64,000 bases of DNA, from contig RPFO01000167.1 of assembly GCA_009746045.1 (NCBI GenBank), positions 2,477,648 through 2,541,647 of the forward strand, read 5' to 3'. Position 1 is the first letter of the stretch. Each line of letters begins with the position of its first letter. The translations under genes were made by a program, and so were the position numbers. Of the stretch, positions 58,340 through 64,000 are shown piece by piece. The DNA comes from Mesostigma viride. Taxonomy: Eukaryota > Streptophyta > Mesostigmatophyceae > Mesostigmatales > Mesostigmataceae. The notes beneath the pieces are model-generated. The model was given only the letters and a program-made list of their open reading frames with translations, was not told the DNA's origin and ran no database searches.

Positions 58340-59249
58340 CACTAGGAAGTCGGAAAAAATTCGTCCTGATATTTCTTGATATCGTCCTGAGTTTTTTTTG
58401 AGAAATCCTGAGAAATCCTGAGATATCTTGAGATTGTCTTGAGATTGTCTTGAGATTTCCTGAGATTTTTCCTGAGATTGCCCTGATTTTTCCTGATTTT
58501 TTTCGTCTTCACAAAATCTGGTAAGTGCACACCTCGGGTCCTGAGATTTCTGGTGAAAAACTCAGGTCTTGAGATTTTGACTTTGTAGTGAAAATCTCAG
58601 GACAAAATCAGGACAAAAAAACGAGTAGAATCTCAAGAAAATCTCAGGACAAAAAAACGAGTAGAATCTCAAGAAAATCAAGAACATGCACAGGCGAATT
58701 CTCCAGCCATTCTGGGACAAAAAAATGGTGTTATCAGGGACCAACAGAAATACGACAATGCAAGATGATTACAACAGGGGCATGACTCACAATCAGTGCA
58801 TTTATTACATTGATAAACATTATTTAAAAAATCTTTTATTCATAGGCAAAAAATAAATCACAACAAAAAGAGGATTGTTTCTTCATCGTTTGGCAGATCT
58901 TGTAGATCATTTGGTTCTTCATATACTCTGCCAAACTGTGCTTCGTTGCACATTTACCTGCACGCATAAACCAGGAAGGGGGAAAAAAGGCATTAAACAG
59001 GACCATGATTAGAAACGCTGGGCTGCAGCATGTGCACATGTACACCTAACCAGACCAAAGGCATAGCAAACAACATCATGCTCGGCATAAAAAAAGATAC
59101 TTCTGACTGGTACAAAACATTGAAAGGGTGACCCAAGTGAAAGCCTAGCACCGCCATTATTGAGATGTGCAAGACCAAGAAACCACGACATTGCATATGA
59201 CCGATGCATTGAAAAAGGGAAAACACGTTTATTAACTGTGAAGCTCCAG

Positions 59250-59870
59250 GGTAACTAGACTAAATTTCTTCAGGGCAAGGGACTAATTGAATTCAGCAAG
59301 CAAGCGTACATGCGCGCAAGGACGAGAGTGGCTAAATAAGGAAGCAAGGGCGTAACAAAGGAAGCAAGGGACTGATTAGATTCAGCAAGCAAGCAATTGC
59401 AAGCATGCAAGGAAGAGGGGCTAACAAAGGAAGCAAGGGCCTAACAAAGGAATCAGGGGACTGATTCCATTCAGCAAGTGGTCAAGCATGCAGGGAAGGA
59501 ACGGCCTAACCAAGTAGGCAAGGTCATATCAAAGGAAGCAAGGCATTAATTAAATTCAGCAAGCATGCGAGGAAGAGTGGCTTACAAAGGAAGCATGGGA
59601 CTAAGAAAGGAAGCAAGGGACTAATTACATTCAGGAAGCACGCATGCAAGGAAGCAAGGGAATAAAGCAAGGAACTAATCAAATTCAGCAAGCGGCTAAA
59701 CAACCAAGCAAGGGCCTAATCAAGGAAGAAAGCAACCACGCAAAGAAGCAAGCAAGCACGCAAAGACGGAAACAAGCATGCAAGGAAGCAAGGGGTTTAT
59801 CGAACTCAGCAAGCAAGCATGCAAGGAAGCAAGGAGCAAGTGAGGGACCAAGGGACTAATCAACTTTATG
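59250..59870 (+). repeat. Degenerate AAGGAAGCAAGGG / CAAGCATGCAAGG repeats in CACTA A
   Basis: Irregular units of about 50-120 bp built from GGAAGCAAGG, ACTAATT.AATTCAGCAAGC and GCATGCAAGG. No coding frame is credible. Confidence 0.75.
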
Positions 59871-61504
59871 ACACTTACCACGCAGAAGGGACAACCTCAT
59901 GACCGCGGAGAAGATAACATTCCGTCCCTCCTGTTGCGATTGCAAAGGGGAGAAAGAATAGTAGTGATGTAAGGAATGAATTCCAGTGCAAAATTAGGAA
60001 AATACCTTCAATAACAAAGCTAGTAAGTAGGCAAGGTAATTAAAAAGTAGGTAGCAAACTGATGACAACATGCACATACTCACGCATGGACCAACCAAGT
60101 TAGTATCTAATCTACTATGTGGCTTATGAGGAAGCACCATGAAACATTTGACCTTACTGGCTTCATCAGAACACGTCTAGATGCTTTTCCTTTGCAAAGA
60201 TAGTCGCAATTGACGCTTGGGGCTTGCATGGGATTCAGGTCTGCATGGACGTGCTTTGACAACAAACGGGCATGTACGCACAAAAATGCCCAAGGACGGT
60301 ACTTCATGATGGTCATCTTCATGAAATTGACCACGCATGTAAGAGGACAAGAAATCAAGTATTCAGAGTTCATGCTATACTAAGAAACCAGCTTTTGCTC
60401 AGAATGCCGCTTTTGCGGTCTATGGGCCTTCCAATGCAACTGCCAAGCAATTCTCATAAGTATCCTTGCTCAGCTACGCAGTTGCTCATTTTCCCGGCTC
60501 CATTCCTCTTCGATCACAGCCTGTCCATGACGGCCTTGTAGGTTTTGGATAGCTCCAGAATCTCGCTCTGTTTATTCTCCGTTACTTATGTCACTCACAT
60601 GTCGTCGCTACTAGAACCGCTTCTAGTGCGGTTCTCGCTGCCACCCCTGCTGCCACACCTGCAGCGCTTGTTATTCGGTGGTTGCATTCATTGGTTACGT
60701 ATGGAAATCGGTTGCCCCATCGCTCGAGCTAGCGTGTATGTGCCCTCACTGCCCGCTAGCCCCAGCACTGACTTGACTGCGAACAACGGCTAGGGCTACG
60801 TCAGACGCGTTTTTTTGAATTTGCGCAAAAAAAAAGATTGCGACTAGGTCACATCCGTAGCCAGCGGCAGGCGGAATGTCTCGAGTGATTCCAGCCAAGC
60901 GATCTTCCGTATTGTCATGACATCTTACCTTTCCACTGGTTACTACTTGTCTCAAAGCCTTTTAGAACGGTCGGAGCCGCAAACTGCCGATAAATTTACA
61001 GGTACAGTAACTAGTATTCACCAATGAAAGCCACAGGCATTTAAAAAACCGCCGTCCTGCCAGACCCTAGAAAACGCTTGGTCCTGCCTTTGCCGGACAA
61101 CCATTGGAGCAGGTTATAAAGTGCGACAACGATTTCTGATTGTTGGCTGACAGACTGACAGCCGACAATTATTAACGCAAAGTCACTAAAGCAATTAGGC
61201 AGTGAGAACATTCTACAAAAGAGCTCTTAGTTCGGGCTTTATATAAGTAGTACCTGCCTGTTAAAAATTGGAACAAGGATACGGTTCCGGCATCCGTTTA
61301 TTCCGAAGCCGGTACGGGCAAGGCTAGGGAACCGGCGTGGGAATAAACTGAACTGAACATAACTGAAATAAAGGCCGTTATGATGCCGTGAAATAGCCGC
61401 ATGACGACAGTGCCGTTCCAAACTTTCAACTTCGCGCCCTACCTCTCTTAACCGTTACCTGGTAGACCGTTGGTCCAACGAGCGAAAAATTTAGAAAGGT
61501 TGCG

Positions 61505-61625
61505 ATTAGGCAACGCGACCTTGCACCTAGCCGCACCCATGAACGCCTTCAGCAGCCATGGTAGGCAACACAACCCTGCACCTAGCCGCACCATTCCATA
61601 AACGCCTTCATCAGCCATGTTAGGC
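61505..61625. repeat. About 60-bp direct repeat upstream of the CACTA A gene
   Basis: CCTTGCACCTAGCCGCACC[...]AACGCCTTCA[G/T]CAGCCATG occurs twice, about 60 bp apart. It could be promoter-proximal. Confidence 0.6.
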
Positions 61626-61729
61626 CGGAATAGACACGGCATTTCCACTTTGGGTCTCGCACTAGTCAAGTCACTTGCTCAGATAGAAAGCAATGGATCA
61701 CGCAAAACCAGGAGCCACGCCTCCCCACG

Positions 61730-62725
61730 ATGATTACGGCGGCGGTGTGTGGCATGGAGCCTGCTTGTGACGAGCATGACTCAATCCACATCAATGGCAG
61801 CAATTACCGAACTGCAGTCGCCGACCTTCGACAAACTGTTCGCCATCGCAACTCGGGAGTAATGGTTTATGGTAAAGAGGGGGTTAGGTATGGCCGCATC
61901 ACACACATTCTGCATAGTTTCCTCCGTGCCCCGACGGAAGGATGGAGTAGGCAAGTTCTTTTAAAGGTCGCTCTGTTTGATGTCGGTTCTGTGAAAGAGC
62001 TCCCTTTAGAGGGATTGACGCTTATACCTTTAGGGGAGCGAGCGCCCAAGCAGGATGCTTTAGTCCTTCCCGGGAGTGTATGTTCAGTTGGTTTTGTAGT
62101 TGATCCAGAGTATGCACCTGAGATAGCCATCGTGCACTGTAAATTGCCGTGGCAAATGGTAAAGGAAACGTGTAGTGCAGCCCAGCATGTATTATCCCGT
62201 GCTGCAGGTGCTCAGCTGAGAACCACAGACGTGTATGCTGATATGAACCTGCAGCGCAAGGTGACACTGTGTGTTAAGCGAAGAGACATGACAACACGAG
62301 GTCGTTCACAAGGTAATCGCACTGCACCCATAGATCCACAAGCAACCACTGCACGCATGGCTGCGGAGCCACAAGCAACCACTGCACCTAATCGCTCACG
62401 TGGCAAGCGCACTGTTGGCACATTGGTAGAACCACAAGCAACCACTGCACCAAGCCGCTCGCGTGGCAAGCGCACTGCGGACACATTGGTAGAAACACAC
62501 ACAGCCGCTGCACCAAACCGCTCGCGTGGCAAGAGCATTGCTGGCAAGTCCATGGCAGCGGCTAGTGGCAGCGCATCAAGCCCTGATGACATTGCTAGTG
62601 ATTTGTCGCTGAGCAGCGACGGTGAGGCATGCATTCCCACACAAAGGAGAAGTGAGAGGCAACGTGTGGTAGTAAATTATGCGGACTCTGACAGTGCTGC
62701 ATACACTGATGAGGAGTGGGATTGA
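61730..62725 (+). CDS. CACTA-associated protein resembling a transposase C-terminal (DUF4216-like) region, 331 aa
   Basis: ATG at 61730 to TGA at 62723-62725, uninterrupted. Residues about 45-145 contain VRYGRITHIL, VALFDVG and VCSVGFVVDPEY, the order Y-G-x-[IV] ... V-x-LF ... Q/C-V-x-x-V-x-DP found in the short C-terminal beta domain of plant CACTA transposases (DUF4216-like, by pattern). The remainder is three to four about 21-residue repeats (PQATTAPNRSRGKRT), then an acidic/Ser-rich end with DLSLSSDGE and DSDSAAYTDEEWD. It lies inside a clearly bounded CACTA element, which supports the reading. Upstream exons coding the catalytic part were not found; the frame may also extend through an upstream splice site. 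Confidence 0.5.
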   Translation: MITAAVCGMEPACDEHDSIHINGSNYRTAVADLRQTVRHRNSGVMVYGKEGVRYGRITHILHSFLRAPTEGWSRQVLLKVALFDVGSVKELPLEGLTLIPLGERAPKQDALVLPGSVCSVGFVVDPEYAPEIAIVHCKLPWQMVKETCSAAQHVLSRAAGAQLRTTDVYADMNLQRKVTLCVKRRDMTTRGRSQGNRTAPIDPQATTARMAAEPQATTAPNRSRGKRTVGTLVEPQATTAPSRSRGKRTADTLVETHTAAAPNRSRGKSIAGKSMAAASGSASSPDDIASDLSLSSDGEACIPTQRRSERQRVVVNYADSDSAAYTDEEWD

Positions 62726-63290
62726 TTATATTCCTAATATAATGTAATGATGGATTGATGTAACTTGTTGTGTGCTTGTCACACTTATATTTATTTATTT
62801 CCAATGAACATGTGTGTCAACTGCATCATTTCTGCATCCACATATATTGCATAAGTGTCCTGTCTTCATGCACTTGAGAGTTCTCAAGTGTCATGCTCAG
62901 TGTCCTGATTTTCCTGTTTTTTTGTGCCATGCTAAGTGTCCTGATTTTCCTGATTTTTTGTGCTGTTAAGTGTCCTGATTTTCCTGATTTTTTCTGATTC
63001 AGCGGGTTTTCTCAGGATCTCAGGATTTCTCAGGATTTTTTTACGAATCTCAGTGTTTCTCAGTGTTTCGCGAGACGCATCTCAGGCACTTCTCAAGATT
63101 CTCAAGAGGAAGTCCTGATATAATATCAGGAATCCTGAGAAAAGTCTCAGGGTTTCTCAGGATTTCTCCTGAAATCCCAAGAAAAAATCAGGAAATCTCA
63201 GGAAATCCTGAGAAAATCTCAGGAATCCTGAGAAAAATCTCAGGAAATCTCAGGATCCTGAGAAAAATCTCAGAACCCGACTTCCTAGTG

Positions 63291-63769
63291 TTCCCTGGCA
63301 AATACAATCACGTTCCGCGCATTAAAGTCATCGTGTCCACGCTCATGCATTATATGGAAGTAAGCATGACATCATGAAGGGCACCGTCACGAGCATCACC
63401 CGGTAAATGTCCTGCAGGGTGGTACCAAATAGGTTGAAAACAGTTGAATACGTAGGGAATCAATGTCAGCCACATATTGGCCCGTAAAAGGGACCCAAAT
63501 CAACTTATTATCTTGAGTCGGCATCAAAAGTGTCCTAAATTTCGCAATTTGTCCTAATCCAGCGCAACAACTCATGCAATGTACTACCAAACATGTGCAG
63601 TCGTAATGTTACTTTTACTTACGGCTAGTAAAATTACTACCTATCACCCTACGTCGTAATGATTACGGCATTGGATCTCACGCCTCGGATCTAGGTAGTA
63701 AGATAAGACCGAGTCGTAATTTACGCCTCGGATGCTTTTTACCACCCTCGGACGAAAAGTATAGTGATG
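63291..63769. other. No gene
   Basis: 63550-63575 (minus) shares CTGGATTAGGACAAATTGCG with 47758-47777. In one copy the next 22 bp (CATTTAGGACACTT.TGATGCC) are inverted relative to the other. Confidence 0.4.
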
Positions 63770-64000
63770 CATGGATGGATGGATGGATGGATGGATGGAT
63801 GGATGGATGGATGGATGGATGGATGGATGGATGGATGGATGGATGGATGGATGGATGGATGGATGGATGGATGGATGGATGGATGGATGGATGGATGGAT
63901 GGATGGATGGATGGATGGATGGATGGATGGATGGATGGATGGATGGATGGATGGATGGATGGATGGATGGATGGATGGATGGATGGATGGATGGATGGAT
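63770..64000 (+). repeat. (GATG)n array running off the window
   Basis: Perfect tetramers from 63771 to the right edge with no interruption. Same motif as 39187-40638. Confidence 0.97.

Larger units (their letters stand above)
58340..63290. mobile_element. CACTA (En/Spm-type) element A, 4951 bp
   Basis: Ends are CACTAGGAAGTCGG (58340) and its inverse (63277-63290), with TT outside both (58338-58339, 63291-63292). Subterminal arrays built on TCCTGAGATTT/AAATCTCAGGA fill 58365-58690 and 62900-63270. The end differs from element B at a single base within the first 12. It carries the gene at 61730-62725. No TNP2-type transposase core is seen, so it may be internally deleted. Confidence 0.82.

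Overview
The window is a repeat-rich piece of a nuclear genome from a photosynthetic eukaryote. I infer a green alga. The evidence is GT-AG introns with CAG acceptors, GC-rich exons in AT-richer introns, a plant/alga-type calcium-dependent protein kinase (CDPK), a probable thylakoid-lumen precursor, and long simple repeats. The species cannot be fixed from the sequence.

Host genes are few. At the left edge (247-909, minus) lies the first exon of a protein with a Tat-like thylakoid-lumen signal; the rest is outside the window or across an intron. The best gene is an eight-exon, 542-residue CDPK at 10837-20714 (plus) with a lipidation motif, a kinase domain and four intact EF-hands. All seven introns are phase 0 and are loaded with repeats. 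A second multi-part gene at 55101-57913 (PHD-like finger, then Gln- and Pro-rich tail) is broken by a small CACTA element and two frame shifts.

Most of the rest is mobile DNA, and several insertions can be dated against each other. 0-10 kb: minisatellites, an exact 832-bp tandem duplication, and a mariner-type MITE. 21.7-26.7 kb: an L1-ORF1-like gene split by a 1.7-kb TTAA-flanked (piggyBac-like) element, with its empty site preserved in a paralogue at 35.15 kb, then an LTR with primer-binding site. 27.5-34.5 kb: a large inverted repeat whose two arms each carry a conserved two-exon gene (204 and 206 residues) of unknown family; a truncated third copy is at 37.1-38.6 kb. 39.2-40.6 kb: a 1.45-kb GATG array. 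42.28-42.63 kb: a 347-bp foldback element with nested hairpins. 43.3-46.8 and 58.3-63.3 kb: two CACTA (En/Spm-type) elements sharing a TIR but carrying different subterminal repeats. 49.4-53.9 kb: a 1482-codon transposase-like ORF with a very long acidic/Arg-rich tail.

A recurrent theme is a short hairpin (CTCC-CAAC-GGAG core) followed by a simple-sequence tail. It marks the 3' ends of what look like ORF1-only non-LTR retroelements and occurs at least a dozen times on both strands.
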